Shown here one piece after another: positions 39,463-48,008 of a DNA stretch of 64,000 nucleotides. How positions within the stretch are numbered: the stretch's first letter is position 1; every line of letters starts with the position of its first letter. The position numbers and the translations under genes were made by a program. Source of the stretch: Corynebacterium marambiense (GTDB lineage: Bacteria; Actinomycetota; Actinomycetes; Mycobacteriales; Mycobacteriaceae); NCBI RefSeq assembly GCF_016342275.1, contig NZ_JAEIOT010000004.1, positions 62,001 through 126,000 of the forward strand, read 5' to 3'. A model generated the notes under the pieces. The model had not been told where the DNA came from and did not search any database. It saw only the letters and a program-made list of their open reading frames with translations.

Positions 39463-40287
39463 TCAGCTTCTCTTGAGTTCATGCTCGAGGGCGTCGAGTT
39501 CCCCGCCACCGGCCATCTGGAGGGCGAGTTCGTCGATGCTGGTGTCGGCACGGTTCACGGCGAGTATCTGCCGGCCGAGCCCGAGCACGATGAACTCGTC
39601 ACCGACGAGGTACGCGTGGTGTGGGTTGTGGGTGATGAGGATAACCGCGATTCCACGGTCACGGGCATCGGCAACGAATTTCAGAACCATGCCGGACTGC
39701 TTGACACCCAGCGCCGCAGTGGGTTCGTCCAGGATGACCACTCGAGCGCCGAAGTAGATGGCCCGAGCGATGGCCACGACCTGTCTCTGACCACCAGAGA
39801 GCTGATTTACCTGGACGTTGACGTCGGGGAGGTCGATACCCATCTCCAACAGCTGATCGCGGGTGATCCTGCGCATCTCTTCGGCGCGCAGGTGCCCGAA
39901 CGGGCCTACGGTCAGCTCCTGGCCGAGGAAGAAGTTCCGCCAGACGGGCATCGTTCCAACCACCGCGAGATCCTGGTAGACGGTGGCGATACCGGCGACG
40001 AGGGCGTCTTTCGGTCCACGGAAGTGCGCGAGCTTCCCGTCGATGACCACCTCACCGGAGGTCGCGGGGTGAAGCCCGGAGAGGATTTTGATCAGCGTGG
40101 ATTTCCCGGCGCCGTTGTCACCGAGGATGCAGGTGACTTCCCCGGCACGGACCGTGAGGTTGACCCCGGACAACGCGTTGAACGCTCCGTACGACTTCGC
40201 AATATCGCGCAGTTCGACGATGGGGGTTCCGGGGTCCTGAGTGCGGGCGCTGTCGGCCTGGGGCAGGGTATCGGTGGTGGTGTCCAT
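39463..40287 (-). CDS. Sugar ABC transporter, ATP-binding protein (FrcA-like)
   Basis: This 274-residue ATPase has Walker A GDNGAGKSTLI, the signature LSGGQRQVVAIARAI, and Walker B VVILDEPTAALGV. It has one nucleotide-binding domain rather than the two of RbsA/XylG, like FrcA of the fructose system. It forms an operon with the permease (adjacent stop/start) and the binding protein. The sugar cannot be named from sequence. Confidence 0.92.
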   Translation of the reverse strand: MDTTTDTLPQADSARTQDPGTPIVELRDIAKSYGAFNALSGVNLTVRAGEVTCILGDNGAGKSTLIKILSGLHPATSGEVVIDGKLAHFRGPKDALVAGIATVYQDLAVVGTMPVWRNFFLGQELTVGPFGHLRAEEMRRITRDQLLEMGIDLPDVNVQVNQLSGGQRQVVAIARAIYFGARVVILDEPTAALGVKQSGMVLKFVADARDRGIAVILITHNPHHAYLVGDEFIVLGLGRQILAVNRADTSIDELALQMAGGGELDALEHELKRS

Positions 40288-41373
40288 CTACCTGTTCTCC
40301 GTGTAGTTTGCTGTCGTCCTGTTGGCGATGACCGCGAAGAGCAGCATCGCGCCGAGGAAGAACTTGAACCAGTCGGGGTTCCATCCCGCGTAGACGATGC
40401 CCTGGTTGGTCATACCGAAGATGAGGGCGCCGATGGCGGTTCCGACCGCGGTTCCCTTACCTCCAGTGAGCGCGCAGCCACCGATGACGGCGGCGATGAT
40501 GTAGAGAAACTCGTTGCCGACGCCCTGCCCCGCCTGGATGGAATCGAAGGCGAACAGGTTGTGCATACCGACGAACCAGGCAGCGAACCCCACGAACATG
40601 AACAGCACGATCTTGACCCTGCGTACGGGCACACCGACGGCCTCAGCCGCGGCCTTGTCGCCGCCCACGGCGAAGACCCAGTTCCCGAAGCGGGTCTTGT
40701 ACAGGATGTAGCTCGCGATCGCGACGAACAGCAGCCACCAAAACACGGTCACTTTCACATTCACCCCGCCGATGCTGAAGGAACTCGCGAAGAGCACCTT
40801 GGCGGAGGTGAATCCGTCCATGTCCCCGATGGAGTGGGTGGCCACCTGTCCGGCGACGAGCTTCGTCAGCGCGAGGTTGAGCCCCTGCAGCATGAGGAAC
40901 ACCGAAAGGGTGATCAGGAATGAGGGGATCCCGGTGCGGGTCACGAGGAAGCCGTTGAGCGCCCCGATCGCCAGAGCCGTTCCGAGGGACAGGAACACGC
41001 CGACCCAGGAGTTCAGGTGCAGGTGATAGTTGAGCATCGCCGCGGCGAGCGCCGCGGAGGTGACCGCGACACCCGAGGAGAGGTCGAACTCATCTCCGAT
41101 CATGAGCATGCCGACCGCGAGCGCCATGATGCCCATCGTCGACGAGGCATAGAGCACGGTAGCGAAGGCGTCAGGTGTACGGAACGGCGGGGCCACGATC
41201 ATGAAGAGGGTGAAGATGATGACCGCACCGACGAGACTCGCCAGTTCCGGGCGACGGATGAACCGGTCGAAGACGGTCCGCTCCCGGAGCCGGTCGTCGG
41301 CCGCGCCGTTCGCCGGCGGGGCGGCGTCCGGGGTCACGGCCGCGTCACCGGCAGAGGTGTGCCCACGACTCAT
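40288..41373 (-). CDS. Sugar ABC transporter, permease (RbsC/FrcC-like)
   Basis: This 361-residue membrane protein has about eight to ten helices and family landmarks MIGDEFDLSSGVAVTSAALAAAML and ALNGFLVTRTGIPSFLITLSVFL, with GGCALTGGKGTAVGTAIGALIFGMTNQGI near the end. It is the transmembrane channel of a simple-sugar importer of the CUT2 class. It overlaps the binding-protein gene by four bases. Confidence 0.92.
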   Translation of the reverse strand: MSRGHTSAGDAAVTPDAAPPANGAADDRLRERTVFDRFIRRPELASLVGAVIIFTLFMIVAPPFRTPDAFATVLYASSTMGIMALAVGMLMIGDEFDLSSGVAVTSAALAAAMLNYHLHLNSWVGVFLSLGTALAIGALNGFLVTRTGIPSFLITLSVFLMLQGLNLALTKLVAGQVATHSIGDMDGFTSAKVLFASSFSIGGVNVKVTVFWWLLFVAIASYILYKTRFGNWVFAVGGDKAAAEAVGVPVRRVKIVLFMFVGFAAWFVGMHNLFAFDSIQAGQGVGNEFLYIIAAVIGGCALTGGKGTAVGTAIGALIFGMTNQGIVYAGWNPDWFKFFLGAMLLFAVIANRTTANYTENR

Positions 41374-42422
41374 CGAAGACCTTCTGTTGCGGCGTCGGCG
41401 ATCGAGTCGACGTTCGTCGAGTCGACGAAGGAGGGACCGGTGAGCACCGGCTTACCGCCCCCGAGGGTCGATCCGTTGCGGATCGCGAGCCAGATGGCGT
41501 CAACGGCGAGGTATCCCTGCACGTAGGGCTGCTGGTCGATGGCCCACTCGATGGTGCCGTTCTTGATGGCCTTGACCAGTTCGGCGTTGGTGTCGAACGT
41601 GGCGATCTTCGCCTCACTGCCCGCGTCCTTCGCGGCGTCGATGCTGGTGATCGCGACCGGTGCGACCAGCCCCATGATCCAGTCGATGGAGGGGTCCTGG
41701 GCGAGCTTCGCCTGGACGGTGGACGCGACGGAGGTCATGTCCATTCCGTTGACGTAGAGGATCTCCATGTCCCCGGAGTTCCCGAGGCCCTTCTTGATCC
41801 CACCGCAGCGGGCCTCTTGGGAGGAGTTGCCCTGTTCGTGGATGACGCAGAGGACCTTCTTGGCACCGTCGTCGGCGAGCCGCTCCCCTGCGAGTTCACC
41901 GGCGATGGACTCGTCCTGCCCGAAGAAGGCGGACAGGCCGTAGTCGGAGTAGTCGGTCATTCCGGCGTTGAGCCCGACAACGGGAATCCCCGCATCCACA
42001 GCCTTCTTCGCGGCCGGTCCGATGGCCTCGGCGTTGGGGAGCGTCACGGCGATACCGTCGACGTCGGCGTCGATCGCGGATTGCACGAGGTTCGCCTGGT
42101 TCGGTGCTTGCGGATCGGAGGAGTAGCGAAGTTCTATGTTGTCCTTCTTCGCGGCATCCTCTGCGCCCTTGCGCACGAGATCCCAGAAGGTGTCACCGGG
42201 GGCTCCGTGGCTCACCATCGCGACAACCGCGCGGGGTGTGTCGACGGTGCCGCCACCGGCGGCGCCACCGGAAGATTCCGGGGCTCCGCCGGTGGATGAG
42301 CACGCCGCCAGCGCGAGCGCTCCGGCGGTGAGGGTTGCGGCGACCGCGGTGACCCGGCGTGCGGGGCGGGCGTGGGTGACGCGGTCACGAGAGAACAGCG
42401 AGGACAGGTCTTTGAGTTTCAC
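41370..42422 (-). CDS. Sugar ABC transporter, substrate-binding lipoprotein
   Basis: This 350-residue periplasmic-binding-protein type 1 (CUT2 class) has a signal with lipobox ALAACSS, so it is membrane-tethered. The mature part starts after a Gly/Ser-rich linker with AVVAMVSHGAPGDTFWDLVRKGAEDAAKK and shows the VDGIAVTLPNAEAIGPAAKKAVDAGIPVVGLNAG region typical of ribose/xylose/fructose binders. The GTG start at 42422 has no close ribosome binding site; a good GGAGGGG site instead serves a 15-codon ORF that begins 10 bases upstream in another frame (42385-42432), hinting at coupled translation. It is the first gene of the three-gene transporter operon. Confidence 0.92.
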   Translation of the reverse strand: MKLKDLSSLFSRDRVTHARPARRVTAVAATLTAGALALAACSSTGGAPESSGGAAGGGTVDTPRAVVAMVSHGAPGDTFWDLVRKGAEDAAKKDNIELRYSSDPQAPNQANLVQSAIDADVDGIAVTLPNAEAIGPAAKKAVDAGIPVVGLNAGMTDYSDYGLSAFFGQDESIAGELAGERLADDGAKKVLCVIHEQGNSSQEARCGGIKKGLGNSGDMEILYVNGMDMTSVASTVQAKLAQDPSIDWIMGLVAPVAITSIDAAKDAGSEAKIATFDTNAELVKAIKNGTIEWAIDQQPYVQGYLAVDAIWLAIRNGSTLGGGKPVLTGPSFVDSTNVDSIADAATEGLR

Positions 42423-42571
42423 ACTGAGCCATTGAACGCACCCCTCCAGCCAAAAACAAGCTGGCTGAACTGCGTATTTACCGATTCAGTGAAGATGACC
42501 AGCGGTATAACGGCAAAAGAAAAACACCCGGTGAAGCACCGGTGGCCCCGTTCGGGTTCCAGTGCATCGCG

Positions 42572-43084
42572 TTACTGGTCGGGTACCGTTCCGTCCCTGA
42601 ACTCTCCGGCGACGTCACCGGCGGCCGCCAGCAGGATCAGCAGCGGCACGACTCGGGGGCCGGGTATCTGGTATTTTCCGTCCCCATCACGTGCCACGAT
42701 TCCGGCGGACTGCAGGGGCTTGAGGTGATGGTAGAGCGGCCCGGGCGAGCTGTAGCCGAGGAGTTCCTGTAGTTGCCTGGCACTAGCTGGTTCGACGAGG
42801 AGTTCCCGGAGGATGATCAGCCGTACCGGACTGGACACTGCGGCCAAAACCTCCGCGATCCCGTCGCTCGGCACGGAACGCGCGGTCTCTGCGTCGAGGG
42901 TGATCGTCCAGCGGAGCTGACGTGGTGCGGTGAGTTCGCCGCTGTAGCGGACGGTTCCGGTGATCGCTCCGTCCCCGTCTGTGAGGGGCGGCTCCGGGGT
43001 TCCGGGATTCTCGAGTATCCGCACGCGCGACTCAAGGTCGGTGACGCGCTTCCGGAGGTCCGCGAGTTCCTGTGCTTCAGTCAT
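42572..43084 (-). CDS. ArsR-type winged-helix transcriptional regulator
   Basis: This 170-residue protein starts with an N-terminal coiled coil (QELADLRKRVTDLESRVRILE), then a winged helix: IAEVLAAVSSPVRLIILRELLVEPASARQLQELLGYSSPGPLYHHLKPLQSAGIVARDGDGKYQI. This is an ArsR-like fold with no obvious metal-binding Cys box. It overlaps the serine-hydrolase stop by four bases and lies 149 bp upstream of the sugar transporter operon, so it may control one or both; this is inference from position. The ATG overlap is the likely start. Confidence 0.82.
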   Translation of the reverse strand: MTEAQELADLRKRVTDLESRVRILENPGTPEPPLTDGDGAITGTVRYSGELTAPRQLRWTITLDAETARSVPSDGIAEVLAAVSSPVRLIILRELLVEPASARQLQELLGYSSPGPLYHHLKPLQSAGIVARDGDGKYQIPGPRVVPLLILLAAAGDVAGEFRDGTVPDQ

Positions 43085-44208
43085 TCTCCACAGGTTAGCT
43101 GTTCACGTATGTCGTGGGAGTCGACTGCCTGCAGCATCAGGTCCTGCCAGGCAAACGCAGCGAGTGCGTCCGTGTAGTCGGCTTCCGGGATCGCGGTGGA
43201 GATCAGGACCGCGACCGCCGGGGTTCCGTCCTCGCGGCGGATCTCCATGGCGTCGGCGAGAGCGCCGGGCAGGCTGCCGCCCTTGTGTCCGATCGCGGTA
43301 TAGCCGGGTGCGGGGGTGTGTTCGAGGTGACGTCGTGCGATGTCCCCGGCTGGGCCGTGGTCGCCGGAGGCGAGTCGGGTGTAGACGGCCGCGAGGTCGC
43401 CGGCGGTGGCCATCGCGGTTCCGCGGAGGATGTCCCGCTGCTCGGAATATCCGGCCGGCGCGCGGTGGAGGATAGCGTCGGCCCATTCGGGGTCTTCGCG
43501 GTATCTGCGGGAGGCGGCGCCGGGGTCGTCGGCACCATCGGGGTCGAGGACGGCGAGCAGTGATCCGAGGTAGTTGGGGATGTGGGGGTTGTCCCATCCT
43601 GCTCTGGTGGCGGCGGTGGCGAGAGCGGGTGCTCCGAGTGTGTCAGTGAGCCAGTCCGCTGCGGCGTTGTCGGATTCGATGATGATCGCGCTGACGAGGT
43701 CGTCGAAGGTGACGGTGGCATCCGGGTCGGTGGCGACGGCGACTCCGGGAGCCGGTTCCCGCTTGTCGACGCCGAGTCGGGTCAGCGCTGCGGCGTGTGC
43801 CCCACCATCGAGTGGCAGGTAGAAGGACTCCCATTCGGAGACGGGAACCGGGGTGTCGGGGTCGATGGTGCCGTCGGTGACCGCGTCGGCGTAGGCGAGC
43901 AGGTGGATGATCTTCGCTGCGGATGCGATGTCGAGTGGGGTGTCGGTGTTCTTCCGCACGGTGTCCGGACCGTCGGGGGCGGTGGCGTCGGGGATGATGA
44001 CGACTGCGGAGTCGTCCGGGTGGGCGGCGAGGTGTGCTACCCAGCCGGAGGATTCACTCAGGTCGGTGTCACCGTGGCGGCATGCGGTGGTGATGTGCCG
44101 GGCGGTGTCTCCCCCGTCTTCTGGTGGTGTCGGGGCGCAAGCCGCCAGGCCGAGGACACCGGACAGGATGGCTGCCGTGAGAGGTCGGGAGGCATGACGA
44201 AGTGACAT
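43081..44208 (-). CDS. Beta-lactamase-fold serine hydrolase lipoprotein
   Basis: This 375-residue lipoprotein (lipobox GLAAC, Cys24) has the three motifs of class A penicillin-recognising enzymes: SAAK (Ser96, Lys99), SDN (179-181) and KGG (309-311) in place of KTG. It may be a D,D-peptidase or a beta-lactamase-like enzyme; no Glu166-type omega loop could be assigned, so resistance should not be assumed. It is co-transcribed with the ArsR-type regulator. The ATG at 44208 lies inside the right arm of a 14-bp inverted repeat. Confidence 0.82.
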   Translation of the reverse strand: MSLRHASRPLTAAILSGVLGLAACAPTPPEDGGDTARHITTACRHGDTDLSESSGWVAHLAAHPDDSAVVIIPDATAPDGPDTVRKNTDTPLDIASAAKIIHLLAYADAVTDGTIDPDTPVPVSEWESFYLPLDGGAHAAALTRLGVDKREPAPGVAVATDPDATVTFDDLVSAIIIESDNAAADWLTDTLGAPALATAATRAGWDNPHIPNYLGSLLAVLDPDGADDPGAASRRYREDPEWADAILHRAPAGYSEQRDILRGTAMATAGDLAAVYTRLASGDHGPAGDIARRHLEHTPAPGYTAIGHKGGSLPGALADAMEIRREDGTPAVAVLISTAIPEADYTDALAAFAWQDLMLQAVDSHDIREQLTCGE

Positions 44209-44241
44209 AGATCTAGATTTCCAGAACTCTAGATCTATGTC
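44204..44241 (-). promoter_or_regulatory. 14-bp inverted repeat overlapping promoter and start codon
   Basis: GACATAGATCTAGA (44204-44217) and TCTAGATCTATGTC (44228-44241) are exact reverse complements, 10 bases apart. On the minus strand it contains TTGACA, a 17-base spacer, AAATCT, then six bases and the ATG of the serine hydrolase. That arrangement would start transcription at or near the ATG, giving a leaderless mRNA. The repeat could be an operator or an RNA hairpin masking the start. Confidence 0.5.
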
Positions 44242-44254
44242 AACGGCGGTATCG

Positions 44255-45199
44255 CTACCGTCCGGGAGTCAACCGCAGGTACATCCCCGGCCGAATGACC
44301 CTCCCGGGATTGTCGATGTCGGTTCCGTCCGCCAACCTGATGCGGTTGATCTGCACACCGTATTCACGCCCGGTATGAGCTGCGGGACCCGCGACGACGA
44401 CGATGTGTTCACCATCGGTCACGACGCGCCCGGGCGTTCCACCGAACCGCATCGGACTGATCTCGACGTCGGTGAGGTAGATGAGCTGTTCACCCAGGTA
44501 GGCCCAGGCGTTGAAGAAGGGGTCGCAGCTCGCCCGGACCAGGTTGAACACCGCGCGAGCACCGAGGGAGAAGTCGATCCCGCAGTCGGCGGGGCGACGG
44601 CGGTGGAAGTAGGTCCACTGCTCCGGGTCCTGCGGGGTTGGGGCCTTTCCGGCGTCGAGGAAATCGAGGGAATCCTGCAGGACCGGGCCCACCAGGTCGA
44701 GGCACCGGTTGGTCAATGTCAGTGCATCGTCGGAATCCGTGACCCGGGTGGCGCGCTGCGCGACGACGGGGCCGGTGTCAAAGCCTTCCGCCATGAGGTG
44801 CCCGGTGACCCCGACCTCGGGCTCATCATTGATCAGCGCCCAGTTCGGGGCCCCGAAGCCCGCATACTTGGGGAGCAGGGAATCGTGGATGTTGAGGGTT
44901 CCCAGGCGCGGCGCGGCGTACACGTCCTCGGCGATCACCGACGTCCAGTTCGTCACCACCATCAAATCCGCCTCCGCTGCCCGGATGGCGTCGGCTGCCG
45001 CCCCGTCCAGACGTTTCGTCTCAACGACGGGAATGTCGCGTTCCCTGGCGAAGGCGGCGACATCCTCGTCCATTCCCGCATAGTAGGGGTCATCGATCGG
45101 CGGCTGGGTGCAGACGAGAACGATCTCGTGCCCACTGTCCGCGAGGGCCGTGATCGAACGATAGCCGAAGGTGGCAAAGCCGGTGAAAATAATGCGCAT
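44255..45199 (-). CDS. Methionyl-tRNA-formyltransferase-like formyltransferase
   Basis: This 314-residue protein has a formyltransferase fold that uses 10-formyl-tetrahydrofolate. The catalytic triad of the family is present: Asn103 and His105 in TLNIHDSLLPKYAG, and Asp141 in GHLMAEGFDTGP. The C-terminal part is consistent with an Fmt-like OB domain. In siderophore clusters such enzymes make N-formyl-N-hydroxy-ornithine or -lysine; its place divergent to entA and beside an iron box argues for that rather than for tRNA formylation. A second possibility is a sugar-nucleotide N-formyltransferase. The ATG at 45199 is chosen because MRIIFTGFATFG starts the fold; upstream codons are not conserved-looking. 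Confidence 0.82.
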   Translation of the reverse strand: MRIIFTGFATFGYRSITALADSGHEIVLVCTQPPIDDPYYAGMDEDVAAFARERDIPVVETKRLDGAAADAIRAAEADLMVVTNWTSVIAEDVYAAPRLGTLNIHDSLLPKYAGFGAPNWALINDEPEVGVTGHLMAEGFDTGPVVAQRATRVTDSDDALTLTNRCLDLVGPVLQDSLDFLDAGKAPTPQDPEQWTYFHRRRPADCGIDFSLGARAVFNLVRASCDPFFNAWAYLGEQLIYLTDVEISPMRFGGTPGRVVTDGEHIVVVAGPAAHTGREYGVQINRIRLADGTDIDNPGRVIRPGMYLRLTPGR

Positions 45200-45308
45200 A
45201 CCTGGGACGAACCCCTTTTTTCGAAGAAGTAGATGAGGAGAAGCTGAACGTCGGCAATAGTAACGGAGCCCAAACTTCGGGCACGACGGCGGGGTGTCCA
45301 CCTCACTG

Positions 45309-45337
45309 TTGACAACACCGGCACGAAGCCTGTTAAT
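45309..45337 (+). promoter_or_regulatory. Promoter of the catechol siderophore operon
   Basis: TTGACA (45309-45314), 17 bases, then GTTAAT (45332-45337). It points toward entA and is followed directly by the iron box. The perfect -35 and good -10 make this the best promoter match in the window. Confidence 0.6.
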
Positions 45338-45356
45338 TGTGTGGTGCCTAACCTAA
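45338..45356. promoter_or_regulatory. Candidate DtxR/IdeR iron box
   Basis: TGTGTGGTGCCTAACCTAA has a full right half CCTAACCTAA of the DtxR box (TTAGGTTAGSCTAACCTAA), while the left half is degenerate (about 13 of 19 match). It lies just after the -10 of the entA promoter. An outer inverted repeat TGTTAATT (45331-45338) / AATTAACA (45355-45362) encloses it. It could repress both entA and the divergent formyltransferase gene under iron-replete conditions. Confidence 0.5.
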
Positions 45357-45438
45357 TTAACAGTGTTTCCCGGGTCACACCCCGAGACTCTCGGCACTAC
45401 TGCACCACCCCTCTTCGCGAAAGGCGCCCCGCTCCGTC

Positions 45439-46179
45439 ATGCCAGGGATCGAATGCCCGTCACAGTCATCATCCACCCTTCTCCATGTCCTGGTCACAGG
45501 TGCACGGGGTGGTGTCGGTTCCGCGGTGGTTGAGCACCTGCGGAACCTCGGACACCGGGTGAGCGCCTGGGACCTTCCGGAGTACGACGTGACCGACTCG
45601 GACTCCATCGTCGCTGCGATCACCGACCTCGATGACAGCGATCCACTCGATGCCCTCGTCCACACTCCCGGCGTCCTGCGACCGGATTCCGCCCTGAACC
45701 CCGACCCCGCTTCCCTGCGGTTCTCTCTGGAGGTCAACCTTCTCGGCACGGTCGCGGTCTGCGCTCCGGTCGCGCGCCGCTTCGTCGAACGTCGCGGCGG
45801 TTCCCTCGTAGTCGTCTCCTCGAACGCGGCAGCCGTGCCCCGAGCCGGGATGGCCGCCTACGGCGCGTCCAAAGCGGCCACGACCTCCTGGGTCCGCACT
45901 CTCGGCCTGGAGTGCGCCCCGCACGGGGTCCGGTGCAATGTCATCTCCCCCGGTTCCACCGACACGCCCATGCTGCGCGGTATGTGGCCTGAAGGCAGTG
46001 ATCAGAGCGCGCAGGTGATAGCGGGAACTCCGGAGCAGTACCGTCTGGGGATCCCCCTGCAGCGGCTCGCCGATCCCTCCGACATCGCCGGAGCCTGCGC
46101 CTTCCTCATTTCTCCGGCCGCCCGGCACATCACGATGCACGACCTGCGTATCGACGGTGGCGCCACCCTCGACGCCTGA
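45439..46179 (+). CDS. entA: 2,3-dihydro-2,3-dihydroxybenzoate dehydrogenase
   Basis: This short-chain dehydrogenase performs the last step of 2,3-dihydroxybenzoate (DHB) synthesis. It has the NAD motif TGARGGVGSA near residue 20, the catalytic Ser in VVVSSNAAAVPRAGMAAYGASK and the Tyr-x-x-x-Lys pair YGASK. The sequence (246 residues) and the company of entB, entC and entE identify it as EntA/DhbA. The ATG at 45439 has no strong ribosome binding site (GAAAGG is 14 bases away). Confidence 0.9.
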   Translation: MPGIECPSQSSSTLLHVLVTGARGGVGSAVVEHLRNLGHRVSAWDLPEYDVTDSDSIVAAITDLDDSDPLDALVHTPGVLRPDSALNPDPASLRFSLEVNLLGTVAVCAPVARRFVERRGGSLVVVSSNAAAVPRAGMAAYGASKAATTSWVRTLGLECAPHGVRCNVISPGSTDTPMLRGMWPEGSDQSAQVIAGTPEQYRLGIPLQRLADPSDIAGACAFLISPAARHITMHDLRIDGGATLDA

Positions 46180-46224
46180 TCCGAGCCCCTCTCCCCCACT
46201 CGCGGAAAGCAGAATCTCCCCCGT

Positions 46225-46887
46225 ATGGCTATTCCCCTCATCGCGCCCTATCCTCTCTCGGCGGCCTGTCCCCCCGATGCTCCGGTTCCTGAACCCGTCG
46301 TCGACTGGAGTGTCGATCCCGGGCGCGCCGCCCTGCTTGTTCATGACATGCAGGCCTATTTCCTCGCTGCCTACGACCGTTCCCGGGAACCCGTCTCGAC
46401 GATGATCCCGAACATCAGGGCGCTCATCGACGCCTTCGACGCGGCTGGGGCACCGGTGTTCTACTCGGTGCAGCCGCCCGTCCAGGCACCCGCCCGGCGC
46501 GGCCTGCTCACCGATTTCTGGGGCACCGGTATCGCGGACGCGGAAGAGGCTGCGGTGATTCCTGAGCTGGCTCCGCGAGCACACCACCATCTCATCACCA
46601 AATGGCGTTACTCCGCTTTCGAGCGGACGGATCTACGGCAGGCACTCTCCTTCGCCCGGCGCGATCAACTGGTGGTCACCGGGGTGTACGCGCACATGGG
46701 GTGCCAGGTGAGTGCGGCAGACGCATTCATGAATGACATTCAGCCTTTCCTCGTCGCCGATGCCGTCGCCGATTTCTCCGCGGAGGAGCACCGTTCTGCG
46801 GTGCAGTGGGTTGGCAGACGTGCCGGTGTCGCACTCCGGACGGGCGATGTTCTTGAGCAGTTCACCACACCGGGTAAAGGGGAGTGA
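46225..46887 (+). CDS. entB: Isochorismatase, without aryl carrier domain
   Basis: This 220-residue protein hydrolyses isochorismate to 2,3-dihydro-DHB and pyruvate. It shows the isochorismatase-fold features ALLVHDMQAYFLAAYD (catalytic Asp), TKWRYSAFERTDL (Lys) and VVTGVYAHMGCQVSAADAFMNDI (Cys). It stops before the aryl carrier domain that EntB and DhbB carry; that domain is a separate gene at 49642. Overlaps entC by four bases. Confidence 0.92.
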   Translation: MAIPLIAPYPLSAACPPDAPVPEPVVDWSVDPGRAALLVHDMQAYFLAAYDRSREPVSTMIPNIRALIDAFDAAGAPVFYSVQPPVQAPARRGLLTDFWGTGIADAEEAAVIPELAPRAHHHLITKWRYSAFERTDLRQALSFARRDQLVVTGVYAHMGCQVSAADAFMNDIQPFLVADAVADFSAEEHRSAVQWVGRRAGVALRTGDVLEQFTTPGKGE

Positions 46888-48008
46888 CCGTGCGCGAGTT
46901 TATTTTCTCCGATGGTGAATCGACCCTGACGGCGACCGGAATAGCACGGTTCTGGCCTAATCCGGGCGATGCGGTCGCAGCGTTGCGGACCGGGACGGTT
47001 CCGCTCATCGTCGGGGCACTCCCCTTCTATACGGCGGAGACTCCGGCGCTCTTCACCCCGGACCACTACCGGCATCATCTGGGCACCCCGGAGCTTCCCG
47101 ACGGCCACATCCCCGCGCCGACGCGGATCGACGAGCACCCGAGCACCGAGCAACACGCCGAACGTGTCGCGTCCGCAGTCGCTGCGATCAAAGAGGGACA
47201 GGTCTCCAAGATCGTCCTGGCCCGACGGGAGACCTACCACTTCGACCGGGACGTCAACCCGGAGGTTCTGCTCTCACGGTTCATCGACGGGTCCGGAACC
47301 GGAACCGGGTATCTCGTGGATATCAGTGTCGCAGGACGTTCCCACCTCGGCGAAACCATCGTCGGTTCCAGCCCGGAACTGTTGATCCGGAAGCGCGGGA
47401 ATCGCATCGAATCGCATCCGCTGGCGGGAACCGCACCGCGTTCCACGGACCCGGTGCAGGACGAGGCCCGGGCGACCGAGCTTCTGCTCTCCCCGAAGGA
47501 TCTTGATGAGCACGCCTACGTGACCTCGGAGATCGACCGCGTCCTGCGCCCCTACTGCACCGAGCTCCACATTCCCCGCCGCCCCACGCTGACCCGCACC
47601 TCCCACACCTGGCACCTGGGCACCCCGATCACCGGCACGCTCGGCGACGGCCGGGTCTCGGTGCTGGAACTCGCCCTGGCGCTTCATCCGACGCCGGCTG
47701 TCGCCGGACACCCAACCAGCAGTGCCCTCGAACTCCTCCGGACCTACGAGCCGGAACGTGGGTTCTACGCCGGGACGGTCGGTTGGGCCGATGAACACGG
47801 CGACGGGGAATGGCGCGTCACGATCCGTAGCTGCGTCGTCGATTCCCGCGCCCACCAGATCCGCGCCCACGCAGGCGGCGGCATCGTCGCTACCTCCGTC
47901 CCGGACACCGAGGTCCGGGAGACGAGGACGAAGTTCGGCCCGCTCCGCGCGGCACTCGGAATCCACTCCACCCCTGAACCGAAGGCACGACATGTCCGAA
48001 CACACTGA
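46884..48008 (+). CDS. entC: Isochorismate synthase
   Basis: This 374-residue enzyme converts chorismate to isochorismate, the entry to DHB. Landmarks are SKIVLARRETYHF with the active Lys, GSSPELLIRKRGNRIESHPLAGTAPR for chorismate and magnesium binding, and HPTPAVAGHPTSSALELL near the end. GTG at 46884 overlaps the entB stop; the end overlaps entE by 17 bp, giving a tightly packed operon. Confidence 0.93.
   Translation: MTVREFIFSDGESTLTATGIARFWPNPGDAVAALRTGTVPLIVGALPFYTAETPALFTPDHYRHHLGTPELPDGHIPAPTRIDEHPSTEQHAERVASAVAAIKEGQVSKIVLARRETYHFDRDVNPEVLLSRFIDGSGTGTGYLVDISVAGRSHLGETIVGSSPELLIRKRGNRIESHPLAGTAPRSTDPVQDEARATELLLSPKDLDEHAYVTSEIDRVLRPYCTELHIPRRPTLTRTSHTWHLGTPITGTLGDGRVSVLELALALHPTPAVAGHPTSSALELLRTYEPERGFYAGTVGWADEHGDGEWRVTIRSCVVDSRAHQIRAHAGGGIVATSVPDTEVRETRTKFGPLRAALGIHSTPEPKARHVRTH

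Noticed and set aside
39151..40923. 590-codon open frame on the plus strand opposite the sugar ABC genes
   Set aside because: It is the antisense shadow of high-GC codons; the minus strand carries clear ABC transporter motifs, and the shadow product is an Asp/Gly/Glu-rich sequence with no family.
43081..44208. Calling the serine hydrolase an antibiotic-resistance beta-lactamase
   Set aside because: SxxK, SDN and KGG motifs occur also in D,D-peptidases; the omega-loop Glu could not be placed, so only the fold is claimed.
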